Assembly (NCBI GenBank): GCA_963821495.1
Contig: CAWGEA010000003.1
Coordinates: 310,001 to 374,000, forward strand
Direction of reading: 5' to 3'
DNA length: 64,000 nucleotides
Origin: AC-32 sp963821495
GTDB taxonomy: Bacteria; Actinomycetota; Thermoleophilia; Gaiellales; Gaiellaceae
The notes under the pieces were generated by a model. It made no database searches. It was not told the DNA's origin and saw nothing but the letters and a program-made list of their open reading frames with translations. The stretch's first letter is position 1. Each line of letters begins with the position of its first letter. Both the position numbers and the translations under genes were made by a program. This document shows, piece by piece, positions 9,576 through 18,155 of the stretch.

Positions 9576-11012
9576 TTACGTGGCGGTCCAGGGGTCTTGC
9601 CACCGGCCGTGGCCGGCGGTGAGCGCGTCGGCCGCCTCCGGCCCCCATGACCCGGGCGCGTAGGGATGGACCGGAGGCGGCTCGTCGAGGAGCGGCTGCA
9701 TGATGCGCCAGGTCTCCTCGACACCGTCCTGGCGGGTGAAGCGCGTGCTGTCGCCGACCATCGCCGCGTGCAGTAGCACCTCGTACGGCGTGGGACCCTC
9801 GCCGCCCTCCTCTTCGAACTCCATGTCGAGCATGATCGCCGAGGCGCCGCTCCTGTCCGCGCGATGCGCGTCGACCACGAGCCTGATCCCCGTCGAAGGG
9901 TCGAGCCTGACCACGACCTGGTTCGGCTCGGGCCGCCGGGCTCGCAGGTTGAAGTTGAGCCTGGGCGGATGCTTGAAGACGAGCCTGAGCTCGGTCTCGG
10001 TCGCCCTCAGCCGCTTGCCCGTCCGGATGTAGAACGGCACACCCGACCAGCGCCAGTTCTCGATTTCCAGGCGGAGCGCAGCGTACGTCTCGGTCGCCGA
10101 GTCGGGTGCCACGCCGTCGACGTCGAGGTAGCCGTCGTACTGGCCTCGCACGTACTGAGCCGGGTCAGCCGGGGCGACGGCATGGAAGAGCGCCACCTGC
10201 GCGTCCTTGATCACGTCGGGCTCCCGACGGGAGGGGACCTCCATCGCGGCCGCGGCCACGACCTGCATCAGGTGGTTGACGACCACGTCACGCAGCGCGC
10301 CCACGGGATCGTAGAAGTGGCCGCGGTCCTCGACGCCGAAGTCCTCCGCCATCGTGATCTGGACCGACTCCAGGCGGTCGCGGTTCCAGAGCGGCTCGAG
10401 CATCGCGTTTGCGAAGCGGAGGTACAGGATCTCCTCGAGCCCCATCTTTCCGAGGTAGTGGTCGATGCGGTAGAGCTGCGACTCGTCGATGTACTGATGC
10501 AGCTCCTCGGCGAGCTCCGTGGCCGAGGCCTGGTCATGGCCGAACGGCTTCTCGACGACAACCCTCGCGTTCGTCGTCAGGCCGGCCTCGGATAGGCCCT
10601 GGACGACCCTCCCGAACAGAAACGGGGGGATCTCGAGGTAGAAGACCGGCTGCTGGGCGCCGCCGATCGCCTTCGCAACGCGCTCGTAGGTGGCGGCATC
10701 GCCGAAGTCGCCCTCGACGTAGGAGAGGCGATTCGCGAACCGCTCGAACACCGCTGGGTCGAGCTGCTCGCCGGTCGACTCGATCGACGTCTTGGCGCGC
10801 TCCTTCAGCTGGTCGACGGTCCAGTCGTCCACGGCGACGCCGACGATCGGACAGTCGATGAGACCGCGGCGTTCGAGCCGGTAGAGCGAGCGAAAGGTCA
10901 TCACCTTGGCGAGGTCGCCGGTGATGCCGAAGACGACGAGGGCGTCGGTGGGCCGGTTCCCACCTTCGGCGGGTGCTCCTTGTTGCTCGATCTCGGGTGC
11001 TGCAGTCGCCAT
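9576..11012 (-). CDS. zwf: Glucose-6-phosphate 1-dehydrogenase
   Basis: Oxidises glucose 6-phosphate to 6-phosphogluconolactone with reduction of NADP, the entry step of the oxidative pentose phosphate pathway. The 478-residue protein has the nucleotide-binding motif GITGDLAKVM and the substrate motif RIDHYLGKMGLEE, with VVEKPFGHD before it. Start ATG 11012 has GGAGGGAG upstream. The frame is open for another 280 codons upstream, but that part is a shadow of the NDH-2 gene. It sits between NDH-2 and the GH15 enzyme with gaps of about 20 bases, indicating a shared transcript. gnd and pgl are not adjacent. Confidence 0.96.
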   Translation of the reverse strand: MATAAPEIEQQGAPAEGGNRPTDALVVFGITGDLAKVMTFRSLYRLERRGLIDCPIVGVAVDDWTVDQLKERAKTSIESTGEQLDPAVFERFANRLSYVEGDFGDAATYERVAKAIGGAQQPVFYLEIPPFLFGRVVQGLSEAGLTTNARVVVEKPFGHDQASATELAEELHQYIDESQLYRIDHYLGKMGLEEILYLRFANAMLEPLWNRDRLESVQITMAEDFGVEDRGHFYDPVGALRDVVVNHLMQVVAAAAMEVPSRREPDVIKDAQVALFHAVAPADPAQYVRGQYDGYLDVDGVAPDSATETYAALRLEIENWRWSGVPFYIRTGKRLRATETELRLVFKHPPRLNFNLRARRPEPNQVVVRLDPSTGIRLVVDAHRADRSGASAIMLDMEFEEEGGEGPTPYEVLLHAAMVGDSTRFTRQDGVEETWRIMQPLLDEPPPVHPYAPGSWGPEAADALTAGHGRWQDPWTAT

Positions 11013-11032
11013 GAACCGTCTCCCTCCCTGGG

Positions 11033-12277
11033 CTACGTCTCGACCCTGATCCGGCCCGAGCGTTGATGCGTCAGCCCGGCCCCCGCCCAGTCGACCACGG
11101 CCTTGGCGCGGCCCTCGTTCGTGGGCAGGAGCGCCAGGTGAACTGTCCCCCAGGCCATCTGGGCGGTCTTCCCCTTCATCGTCTTGCCGCCGAGCATCTG
11201 CACCACGGCGGCCCCCCGCCCGATCGTCGCCATGGTGCCCTTGTCGCGGTACTTGAAGGGCTTCGTCTTCTTGCCGGCGACGAGATTCGCGATCGTCTCG
11301 CCCGCGTGCTCGCCCGACTGGAGCGCAACCGAGCCGAGCTGCGGGAGGACCTGCTGCGTCTTCGCGTCGGTGATCGCCGCGATGTCGCCGATGGCATACA
11401 CCTCCGGGTGCGAGGCGATCCGCAGCTCCTCGTCGACGCCGATCCGGTTGCCCCGCTCCAGCTCGAGACCGAGCGAGCGGATGAGCTCGTTCCCCTGCAA
11501 CCCGGCGCCCCAGACGAGCGTGTGGGCGTGAAGCTCGGCCCCGGACTTCAGTGTGACCCGCTCCGGCGTGATCGACTCGACCACCTCGCCGGTCATCACC
11601 TCCACACCGCGCTTCTCGAGAGCCTCGACGGTGTACGCGCGGATGTCGGGCTTGAACATCGCGAAGATCTCCGGCGAAGCCTCGACCAGCACAAGCCGCG
11701 CCCGCTCCGGCGCCACGTCCGGGTAGTCCTTCCGGAAGACGCCCCTGTAGAGCTCGGCCATCGCGCCCGCGGTCTCGACGCCGGTCGGGCCGCCGCCGAC
11801 GACGACCATGTTCAGGGCGCCGTCTTCGATCAGCTCCGGCTTCCGGTCGGCCGCCTCCCACCGCTCCAGCACGTGGTTCTTGAGCCGCACCGCGTCGGAC
11901 AGCGTGTAGAGCGGGAACGCGTGCTCGGCCGATCCTGCAACGCCGAAGAAGTTGACCTCGGCCCCGAGCGCGAGGACGAGGTAGTCGTAGCTCAGCGGCT
12001 CGAGCTCGCCGAAACGGACCTCTCGCGCGTCGAGGTCGATGGCCGTCACCTCGTCCTGGTGGACCCGGATGTTGTCCTGCTCGTGGAAGAGATCGCGGAT
12101 GGGATGGCCGACCGCCGGCTGCTCGAGCAGCCCTGTCGCAACCTGGTAGAGCAGCGGCTGGAAGGTGTGGTAGTCGTGCTTGTCGATGAGCACGACCTCG
12201 ACGTCGCTCTTCCGCAGCTTCTTCGCAGCCCCGATCCCGCCGAAGCCACCGCCCAGCACGAGGACGCGAGGACTCAG
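11033..12277 (-). CDS. Type II NADH:quinone oxidoreductase-like flavoprotein
   Basis: A 414-residue NAD(P)/FAD-dependent oxidoreductase of the NDH-2 type, which passes electrons from NADH to membrane quinone without pumping protons. The FAD motif is LGGGFGGIGAAKKL and the NADH motif VVVGGGPTGVETAG; the C-terminal part has GDIAAITDA. The first GTG in frame (12259) lacks a ribosome site, whereas a CTG at 12277 has GGGGGAG six bases upstream and gives LSPRVLVLGGGFGG, the usual family N-terminus; CTG is therefore preferred but not proven. First gene of the zwf/GH15/GMC unit. Confidence 0.9.
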   Translation of the reverse strand: MSPRVLVLGGGFGGIGAAKKLRKSDVEVVLIDKHDYHTFQPLLYQVATGLLEQPAVGHPIRDLFHEQDNIRVHQDEVTAIDLDAREVRFGELEPLSYDYLVLALGAEVNFFGVAGSAEHAFPLYTLSDAVRLKNHVLERWEAADRKPELIEDGALNMVVVGGGPTGVETAGAMAELYRGVFRKDYPDVAPERARLVLVEASPEIFAMFKPDIRAYTVEALEKRGVEVMTGEVVESITPERVTLKSGAELHAHTLVWGAGLQGNELIRSLGLELERGNRIGVDEELRIASHPEVYAIGDIAAITDAKTQQVLPQLGSVALQSGEHAGETIANLVAGKKTKPFKYRDKGTMATIGRGAAVVQMLGGKTMKGKTAQMAWGTVHLALLPTNEGRAKAVVDWAGAGLTHQRSGRIRVET

Positions 12278-12334
12278 CGGTTGCTCCCCCTACGGATCAC
12301 GAGAGCGCAACCTAGGCGCGGCCGCGGCCGCGGG

Positions 12335-12355
12335 GTTCACCCCAACGGGGTGAAC
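12335..12355. terminator. Strong hairpin between NDH-2 and the phosphatase-family gene
   Basis: A perfect inverted repeat, GTTCACCCC-AAC-GGGGTGAAC (nine paired bases, three-base loop), lies 14 bases after the stop of the leftward gene at 12369-13328. No T-run follows on the minus strand, so it may be an L-shaped terminator or an RNA-stabilising stem. The adjoining 12318-12333 is a short GCGGCC repeat. Confidence 0.6.
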
Positions 12356-12368
12356 GGTGCCGCGTTCT

Positions 12369-13328
12369 TCACGCGGTCGCGAACTCGGCCCACAGCGGGC
12401 GGTGATCCGAGATGTGGTAGCGAACGTAGTCCCGGAACTGAGTCGGCGTCCGCGCGGCCCACAGATCCTGGAAGAGAGCGCCGTCGAAGTCGAAGACGTT
12501 GCACGCGCCCGTGAAGCGATCCTTCGTGGGACCGGGGAAGAAGGCGACCTGGTCGTACTGGTTGTCGGAGGCGATCGCCGAGCCGATCTGCGAGCTGTGC
12601 GGCGGCGTCTCGAGGCCGAGGGCGACGAGCGCATCGAAGATGCGGTCGCCGGGTGTCGCCTTCGGCAGATTGAAGTCGCCGAGCGGGACGATGTCGACGA
12701 CGTACGACCTCGCGTCGCGATGCGTCTTGTCGGCCCACCACGCAACGGCGAAGGTCTCGAGCGTGCGGCGCTCGAGGTCGGCGGGCTTCTCCGAGCCGAA
12801 GAACAGGTGCACGTTCAGCAGCGCGAAGCGAAAGGCGCCGGCCTCGAAGCTCGCGAGGTACGGCCCGCGGTCGAAGCCGCTGAAGGGCGTGGTCACGCCG
12901 GCGCGCGCGATCTTCGGCAGCTGGCTCGGCGGAATCGCGACCCGGCCCACCTCCCGCAGCCGCTTGACCTTGCGGCCGTCGTAGAGGAACGCCTGCCGTT
13001 CGCGGTTGCCCGACGCATCCGAGAAGAGGAGGTCGTAGCGGCTCGGCAGGTGGTCATGGATCGCCTCGATCCCGCGCAGGTCGTCGTTCACCTCCTGCAC
13101 TGCGACGAGGTCGAACCAGCTCATCACCTCGGCGATCAGCGCGTAGTCGCTGTCCAGCCGGTCCTGCACGCCGAGGTTCGCCACGTTCCACGTGCCGACC
13201 AGCAGCCGGTCCTTCGCCTTCGCCGGAATCCGGCGGCCGGGCTTCTCCCGCCGGTAGCTCTTCAGCGCGGCGAGCTCGTGGGCGAGCTCGTACGAGTACT
13301 CGAAGCGCGGCTTCGGGAACGGCGGCAC
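12369..13328 (-). CDS. Endonuclease/exonuclease/phosphatase family protein
   Basis: A 319-residue protein of the EEP superfamily (DNase I-like metal-dependent phosphodiesterases). Family signatures visible are GTWNVANLG near residue 60, DLVAVQEVNDD (metal-binding Glu), FALLNVHLFFG, VDIVPLGDFNLPK (catalytic Asp/Asn pair) and SDHRPLWAEF at the end (catalytic His). Start is GTG 13328 with no clear ribosome site. No signal peptide is present, so a cytoplasmic role is likely. The substrate (DNA, RNA, lipid or small phosphate ester) cannot be told from sequence. Confidence 0.9.
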   Translation of the reverse strand: MPPFPKPRFEYSYELAHELAALKSYRREKPGRRIPAKAKDRLLVGTWNVANLGVQDRLDSDYALIAEVMSWFDLVAVQEVNDDLRGIEAIHDHLPSRYDLLFSDASGNRERQAFLYDGRKVKRLREVGRVAIPPSQLPKIARAGVTTPFSGFDRGPYLASFEAGAFRFALLNVHLFFGSEKPADLERRTLETFAVAWWADKTHRDARSYVVDIVPLGDFNLPKATPGDRIFDALVALGLETPPHSSQIGSAIASDNQYDQVAFFPGPTKDRFTGACNVFDFDGALFQDLWAARTPTQFRDYVRYHISDHRPLWAEFATA

Positions 13329-13360
13329 CCGCCAAGGATCGCAGCGGCGCCGCGCGGCCG

Positions 13361-13609
13361 CTAGTGGAGGATCTCGGTGCGGACGAGGTAGTCCTCGACC
13401 GCGAGCAGGAAGTTCGGTTCGTTCGCGATCTCGGCCAGAGTGCCCTTGGTCCAGTCGTCCAGCTCGGCGTCATGGGCGAGCTCGAACAGGAACGGGCCCA
13501 GCTTGCCGGCCCGCGAGAGCGCGGACATCCGCAGGACGAGATCACGGGTGACGTCGTCCTGGTTGATCGCCTCGAAGGACTCGAGGTTGTCGTGAAGCAT
13601 GCGCAGCAT
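13361..13609 (-). CDS. Small acidic protein, function unknown
   Basis: An 82-residue acidic, probably helical protein (MLRMLHDNLESFEAI at the start, DYLVRTEILH at the end). No membrane segment, cysteine motif or known domain is seen. Start is the ATG at 13609; a second ATG three codons later is also possible, and neither has a clear ribosome site. It lies between parB and the phosphatase-family gene in the same orientation. Codon use (high third-position GC) supports a real gene. Confidence 0.65.
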   Translation of the reverse strand: MLRMLHDNLESFEAINQDDVTRDLVLRMSALSRAGKLGPFLFELAHDAELDDWTKGTLAEIANEPNFLLAVEDYLVRTEILH

Positions 13610-13656
13610 TCATCTGGATCAACGACCCGCCGCTGTCTTTGGGTACGGCCCGCGGG

Positions 13657-14499
13657 CTACACGACTCGTTCGAGCGCTTCGGCGAGCTCGGCGAGCTCGG
13701 TCTCGTCCGTGAAGGCGATCTCGAGCCGGCCGGAGGTGATGCGCGCCGGGAACCCGGTCACGCGCTCGGCGGCCTTGCGCACGCGCTCGGCGAGGGCCGG
13801 GTCGACCTTCGGCACCTTGCGCGGCTTCGTCTTCGCGCCCGCCCAGCGCGCCGCGCGCTCGGCCGCCCGAACCGACATGCCGCGTCGCACGATCTGACGC
13901 GCGAGCCGGCGGCGACCCTCGTGGTCGGGTACCGCGAGCACGGCGCGTGCGTGACCCTCGGTCAGCTCGCCACGCTCGACGAAGCCGAGCACGTCGTCGG
14001 GCAGCTCGAGCAGGCGCAGGCGGTTCGAGACGGTCGGCTTCGCCTTGCCCACGCGCTCGGACAGCTCGCCGAGCGAGAGCTCGAACTCGTCGAGCAGCAG
14101 CGCGTAGGCACGCGCCTCCTCGACCGCCGAGAGCTCCTCGCGCGCAACGTTCTCGACGAGGCCGAGCAGCAGCGTGTCGCGGTCGTCGGCGTCGCGCACG
14201 AGCGCGGGCACCGACGGCATCCCGGCCTCGCGCGCCGCGCGCCAGCGCCGCTCGCCCGCGATCAGCTCGAAGCCGCCGGCCGGCCGGGGCCGGACGACCA
14301 CCGGCTGGACGAGGCCCTGCGCACGGATCGAGTCCGCAAGCGCGGAGGTCGACTCGTGGTCGAAGCGCTTTCGCGGCTGGCGCGGGTTCGCGTGGATCGT
14401 CTCGACGGGCAGGTGCGCCAGCTCGGGCTCGCCGGGGCCGCCGACGAGCAGCTCGAGCCCACGGCCGAGGCCGCGCCGCTTCTCAGGAGCGGCCGACAA
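13657..14499 (-). CDS. parB: Chromosome-partitioning protein ParB
   Basis: Sequence-specific DNA-binding CTPase that loads on parS sites and works with ParA in origin segregation. The 280-residue protein shows the usual RRGLGRGLELL N-terminus, IHANPRQPRK, the CTP-binding GERRWRAAREAG, ENVAREELSAVEEA, and a helix-turn-helix (LGELSERVGKAKPTVSNRLRLL). Start is TTG 14499, which overlaps the end of parA by 17 bases. The DNA-binding and CTP-binding residues look intact. I did not find a clear parS (GTTTCACGTGAAAC) in the window by eye. Confidence 0.95.
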   Translation of the reverse strand: MSAAPEKRRGLGRGLELLVGGPGEPELAHLPVETIHANPRQPRKRFDHESTSALADSIRAQGLVQPVVVRPRPAGGFELIAGERRWRAAREAGMPSVPALVRDADDRDTLLLGLVENVAREELSAVEEARAYALLLDEFELSLGELSERVGKAKPTVSNRLRLLELPDDVLGFVERGELTEGHARAVLAVPDHEGRRRLARQIVRRGMSVRAAERAARWAGAKTKPRKVPKVDPALAERVRKAAERVTGFPARITSGRLEIAFTDETELAELAEALERVV

Positions 14500-15238
14500 G
14501 CTCCATCGCCACCTTCCAGTACGCGTCCGCGCCGGCGGACGCGCGGTCGTAGGCCGTCACGGGAAGGCCGTGACTCGGAGCCTCGGCCACTCGTACCGAG
14601 CGTGGCACCGAGGTGCGGAAGACGAGCTCGCCGAAGTGCCGGCGCACCTCGGCGGCGACGTCGGCGGCGAGCCGTGTGCGTCGGTCGACCATCGTCAGCA
14701 GGACGCCGCCCAGCGCGAGCTTCGGGTTCAGCCTCGAGCGGACGAGCTCCACCGAGCCGACCAGCTGCGCGAGCCCCTCGAGTGCGTAGTACTCGGCCTG
14801 GACCGGCACGAGCACGCGGTCGGCGGCGGCCAGCGCGTTCACCGTCAGCGGCCCGAGCGAGGGCGGGCAGTCGACGAAGACGAACCGGTACTCGGCCGCC
14901 GCGCCTGCCAGGGCATCCGCGAGGTAGCGCTCGCCGTCGCCACGGCGGGCGAGCTCCACAGCCGCGCCGGCGAGCTCCGGCTTCGCGGGCACGAGGTCGA
15001 GCCGCGCGAAGCGCGTCGGCTTCGCGAGCTTCGGCAGCGGGATCCCGTCGAGCAGGTCGAGCGAGGAGGTGCCGTTGGCGCGCTCGCCCAGGCCCGAGGT
15101 TGCGTTCGCCTGCGGGTCGAGGTCGACCACGAGCGTCTTCTCGCCGGCCTCCGCGAGGCAGGCGGCGAGGTTGATCGCGGTCGTCGTCTTGCCGACGCCG
15201 CCCTTCTGGTTCGCAAGCGCGTAGACGCGGCCGGGCAC
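14483..15238 (-). CDS. parA: Chromosome-partitioning ATPase ParA (Soj)
   Basis: Deviant Walker ATPase that drives ParB-parS complexes apart. The 251-residue protein begins with VYALANQKGGVGKTTTAINL (deviant Walker A, signature Lys present), followed by LVVDLDPQANATSGL and FVFVDCPPSLG. Start is GTG 15238, 13 bases after the rsmG stop, within the leftward origin-side operon. Length is standard for chromosomal ParA. Confidence 0.96.
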   Translation of the reverse strand: MPGRVYALANQKGGVGKTTTAINLAACLAEAGEKTLVVDLDPQANATSGLGERANGTSSLDLLDGIPLPKLAKPTRFARLDLVPAKPELAGAAVELARRGDGERYLADALAGAAAEYRFVFVDCPPSLGPLTVNALAAADRVLVPVQAEYYALEGLAQLVGSVELVRSRLNPKLALGGVLLTMVDRRTRLAADVAAEVRRHFGELVFRTSVPRSVRVAEAPSHGLPVTAYDRASAGADAYWKVAMELVGRS

Positions 15239-15251
15239 GCCGCCACGCTAG

Positions 15252-15827
15252 CTACGCGAGCGGACGTTTTCGGGCCACGCCCGGCCTGCGCGGGAACCCT
15301 GGCGGCGTGGGCCCGAGCTTGCGCACGACGAGCAGGCCGGGCGGCGACTCCTTGAGCTCGCCCGCGAGCCGCTCCGCCACCAACGCGACCCGGTCGGCCT
15401 GGGCGGTGGGGCCGACGTAGAGGACCGCGGCTCCGCCGGGAGCGACGAGCGGCAAGCACCACTCTGCGGCGACCGGCGGTGGGGCGAGCGCCTTCGCGAC
15501 CGCGACGCCCCAGGCATCGAGCGGCTGCTCCTCGGCGCGGCCGCAGATCACCTGTACGTTCGGCAGCTCCCGCGCCCAGCGCTCGAGGAAGTCGCACTTG
15601 CGCCGCGTCGCCTCGAGCAGCGTCACCTCGCGCTCGGGCAGCGCATAAGCGAGCGGGATCCCCGGCGCACCGCCGCCGGAACCCACGTCGACGATCGGGC
15701 CCTCGAGCCGCTGCACGACCTCGAGCGCGGCAAGGCTCTCCTCGAGGTGCACCCGCCGCGCCTCCTCGCCGGAGACCGCCGTCAGGCCCGGTGTCGCAAC
15801 GAGGTCGGCGAGCCAGCGCTCGATCAC
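15252..15827 (-). CDS. rsmG: 16S rRNA (guanine527-N7)-methyltransferase RsmG
   Basis: Methylates G527 of 16S rRNA using S-adenosylmethionine. The 191-residue protein carries the SAM-binding motif IVDVGSGGGAPGIPLA and the family stretch TLLEATRRKCDFLE. The open frame extends far upstream, but the GTG at 15827 overlaps the jag stop (GTGA) and starts the homologous part (VIERWLADLVA). Slightly shorter than E. coli RsmG. Position between jag and parA is typical of the oriC cluster. Confidence 0.95.
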   Translation of the reverse strand: MIERWLADLVATPGLTAVSGEEARRVHLEESLAALEVVQRLEGPIVDVGSGGGAPGIPLAYALPEREVTLLEATRRKCDFLERWARELPNVQVICGRAEEQPLDAWGVAVAKALAPPPVAAEWCLPLVAPGGAAVLYVGPTAQADRVALVAERLAGELKESPPGLLVVRKLGPTPPGFPRRPGVARKRPLA

Positions 15828-16510
15828 ACGGGGTCGATCACGACGAAGCGGTTGGGCTCGGTGCCCTCGCTGCGCGTGACCACACCCTCGACGTCCTTGA
15901 GGCACAGGTGGACGACCTTGCGCTCGACGGCCGTCATCGGGTCGAGCTCGACCGACCGCGTGGACGAGATTGCGCGCTCTGCGCTGCGCTTCGCCAGTGC
16001 CTCGAGGGTCGCCGAGCGGCGCGCGCGATAGCCGGCGGCGTCCACCACGACCGCCTTGCGCTCGTCGCCGCGGCCACGCCAGACGGCGGCGTTCGCGAGA
16101 TACTGGATCGCGTCGATCGTCTGCCCGTGCTTGCCGATCGCGAGCCCGAGCTCGCGGCCGACGACGGTTGCGGTCAGCGTGTCGTCGGTCTCCTCGAGCT
16201 CGATCCGCGCGTGCACGCCGATCCCCTCGAGGATCCGCTCGACCACCTCGCGTACTTCGGCCGCCTGCTCGCTCTCCTCGACCGGCTCTCCAGGAGGAGC
16301 TTCGACGGCCGGCGCCGCATCCACCGACGCGACTACGCGCGCCGGCGCGTAGCCGACACCCAGCAGCCCGCGCTCTCCCTCGGAGACGACCTGGAAGCGC
16401 ACGGAGGCCTTGTCGATCCCCGGCTGGAGCTTTTCGAGCTCGCGCAGCGCTGTCCACTTGGCCTCGCCGACGGTCTCTCCCGTGGCCTCGACCTGCACGG
16501 ACTCGGTCAC
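15824..16510 (-). CDS. jag: RNA-binding protein Jag/KhpB
   Basis: A 228-residue protein with an N-terminal Jag domain (ESVQVEATGETVGEAK), a KH domain whose GxxG loop is IGKHG, and a C-terminal R3H domain (ERKVVHLCLKDVEGVVTRSEG). In other bacteria it binds RNA and influences cell-wall synthesis and division. Start GTG 16510 overlaps the yidC stop (GTGA); the region upstream in the same frame is a shadow of yidC. Stop overlaps the start of rsmG. Confidence 0.93.
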   Translation of the reverse strand: MTESVQVEATGETVGEAKWTALRELEKLQPGIDKASVRFQVVSEGERGLLGVGYAPARVVASVDAAPAVEAPPGEPVEESEQAAEVREVVERILEGIGVHARIELEETDDTLTATVVGRELGLAIGKHGQTIDAIQYLANAAVWRGRGDERKAVVVDAAGYRARRSATLEALAKRSAERAISSTRSVELDPMTAVERKVVHLCLKDVEGVVTRSEGTEPNRFVVIDPV

Positions 16511-17313
16511 CGCCTGGCCTTCTTCTTCTTCTTGCGCTTCACGCGGCGGGGCTCGCCAGGTGTCGCCGGGGCCGGGGCCGGCTCGGCCTTCTCCTCCGGC
16601 GCTGCGGCGGTCGCGACCTCCTTCGGCGGGGTGCGCGAGGAACGGCGCTCGGGCGGCTGGGGCCGCGGCATCAGCCGGCGCGTGATCAGCCCCTGACCGA
16701 CCGTCCACAGGTTCGTCGTCATCCAGTAGAGGACGAGGCCGACCTTGAAGTTGATGATGAACGGGATGAACGCGATCGGCAGGATCAACAGCATGATCCG
16801 CTGGGAGCGCTCCGCGGTCGCGCTCATGAAGTAGCTGGACGCCAGCTGGCTCATCGCGTAGACGGCGATCAGCAGCGGTCCCCACCCGACCGACGCCTTG
16901 TCGGTGATGTTGACGAGGCCGAGCCACATCAGGTTGTCGCCCGGCAGGTGCGGAAAGTGCTTCAGCACCAGGTAGAGCGCGATGAACACGGGGAACTGCG
17001 CCAGCAGCGGCAGGCACGACGAGGCCGGATTGATGCTGTTGTCGCGGTAGAACTTCATCAGCTCTTCCTGCTGCCGCTTCTTGTCGGCCTTGTACTTCTT
17101 CTGGATCTCCTTCATCTGCGGCGCGTGTCGCTGGAGGTTCTGCATCGAGTGGATCTGCCGCACCGTCAACGGCACGAGCACGAGCCGCACGATGATCGTG
17201 AGGGCGACGATCGACCACGCCCAGGTAAGGCCCACCGTTCCATGCGGGCCGAGCCACTTGAGGACGCTGCGGAGGACATCCTCGAGGGGCGTGAGAGGCG
17301 AGGCGAGGATCAT
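16507..17313 (-). CDS. yidC: Membrane protein insertase YidC
   Basis: Inserts proteins into the cytoplasmic membrane, alone or with SecYEG. The 268-residue protein is the short Gram-positive form: a first membrane segment near residue 20, the cytoplasmic charged hairpin (QKKYKADKKRQQEELMKFY), then four further membrane segments, with a very basic C-terminal tail (KRKKKKKARR) that may touch the ribosome. No lipobox is visible. Start ATG 17313 overlaps the yidD stop (ATGA). The longer open frame upstream is not homologous. Confidence 0.96.
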   Translation of the reverse strand: MILASPLTPLEDVLRSVLKWLGPHGTVGLTWAWSIVALTIIVRLVLVPLTVRQIHSMQNLQRHAPQMKEIQKKYKADKKRQQEELMKFYRDNSINPASSCLPLLAQFPVFIALYLVLKHFPHLPGDNLMWLGLVNITDKASVGWGPLLIAVYAMSQLASSYFMSATAERSQRIMLLILPIAFIPFIINFKVGLVLYWMTTNLWTVGQGLITRRLMPRPQPPERRSSRTPPKEVATAAAPEEKAEPAPAPATPGEPRRVKRKKKKKARR

Positions 17314-17558
17314 CGGAAGAGCCTCTGGTCGTGCGCGTAGTCGACCCCGCCGCGGCTCCAGGGATTGCAGCGCAGCAGCCGCCAGCCGGCGAGGATCGAG
17401 CCCCGCACGAGGCCGTGCTGCCGCAGCGCATCGAGCGCGTACTGCGAGCAGGTCGGGTGGTACTTGCAGGAGCCGTGCGAGAGCAGGCCGAAGCTCCAGC
17501 GCCACGCGTGGACGAGGACGAGGCCGAGGTAGGTCGGCGCGCGCAATGCGACTCTCAC
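17310..17558 (-). CDS. yidD: Membrane protein insertion efficiency factor YidD
   Basis: An 82-residue protein with the family core CKYHPTCSQYALDAL, then AGWRLLRCNPWSRGG. In E. coli it aids YidC-dependent insertion. Start GTG 17558 has AGGTGA five bases upstream; the frame continues to 17615 but without homology. It is followed by yidC with an ATGA overlap. Confidence 0.93.
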   Translation of the reverse strand: MRVALRAPTYLGLVLVHAWRWSFGLLSHGSCKYHPTCSQYALDALRQHGLVRGSILAGWRLLRCNPWSRGGVDYAHDQRLFR

Positions 17559-17652
17559 AGCGTCACCTCGATATGCAGCGTGCTCGGTCGGCCGCGCAGA
17601 CGGACGAGCGGGCAAGCCCGCGTGTCCTCACGTCGGCACGGCGAGCGGCGCC

Positions 17653-18003
17653 TCACGCGACCGCCTTCCCGAGGATCTCGTCGACGCGCGCTCCGAGCCA
17701 GTCGAACCCGCGGGCCTCGACGGCCTCGGCGAGGCCGGGCCGCACGACGAGCACGTAGTCCTGGTACTGCGGCAACGCCGAGGCACGCGCACGGAAGACC
17801 TCGCGCAGCCGGCGCTTCATCTTGTTGCGAACGACCGCCGGGCCGACGGACTTCGGCACGGCGAGGCCCAGCCGGGCGGCCGCCTCCGGCCCCTCTTCAC
17901 GCGCGAACCAGTACAGGACGAGGTAGCGCGTCGAGACGGAGCGGCCGTGCCGGTAGACCGCGTCGAAGTCGCGCGAGCGCGAGAGGCGGTGGCGGCGTTG
18001 CAC
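17653..18003 (-). CDS. rnpA: Ribonuclease P protein component
   Basis: Protein subunit of RNase P, which removes 5' leaders from tRNA precursors. The 116-residue protein has the N-terminal RRHRLSRSRDFDAVYRHGRS and the RNA-binding motif VVRNKMKRRLREVFR. Start GTG 18003 is 17 bases after the rpmH stop; there is no clear ribosome site, so translation may be coupled to rpmH. About 95 bases separate it from yidD and include a GCGGGC-AA-GCCCGC stem at 17608-17621. Confidence 0.95.
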   Translation of the reverse strand: MQRRHRLSRSRDFDAVYRHGRSVSTRYLVLYWFAREEGPEAAARLGLAVPKSVGPAVVRNKMKRRLREVFRARASALPQYQDYVLVVRPGLAEAVEARGFDWLGARVDEILGKAVA

Positions 18004-18020
18004 GCGCGCGTCCAGCGAGC

Positions 18021-18155
18021 TCAGGCCGAGAGGCGCTTGCGGCCCCGAGCGCGGCGGCGCTTGAGGATCGCGCGGCCGGCACGCGTGGACATCCTCGCGC
18101 GGAAGCCGTGCCGGCGCTTTCGCCTGCGCACGTTGGGCTGGTAGGTCCGTTTCAC
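18021..18155 (-). CDS. rpmH: 50S ribosomal protein L34
   Basis: A 44-residue, strongly basic protein reading KRTYQPNVRRRKRRHGF at its start and RRARGRKRLSA at its end, a near-invariant L34 sequence. Start is GTG 18155. No Shine-Dalgarno sequence is present; the 20 bases upstream are pyrimidine-rich. It heads the leftward operon on the left flank of oriC. Confidence 0.97.
   Translation of the reverse strand: MKRTYQPNVRRRKRRHGFRARMSTRAGRAILKRRRARGRKRLSA

Noticed and set aside
12318..12333. GCGGCC repeat as a microsatellite or mobile-element end
   Set aside because: Only two to three units and no duplicated flanks; ordinary high-GC sequence.
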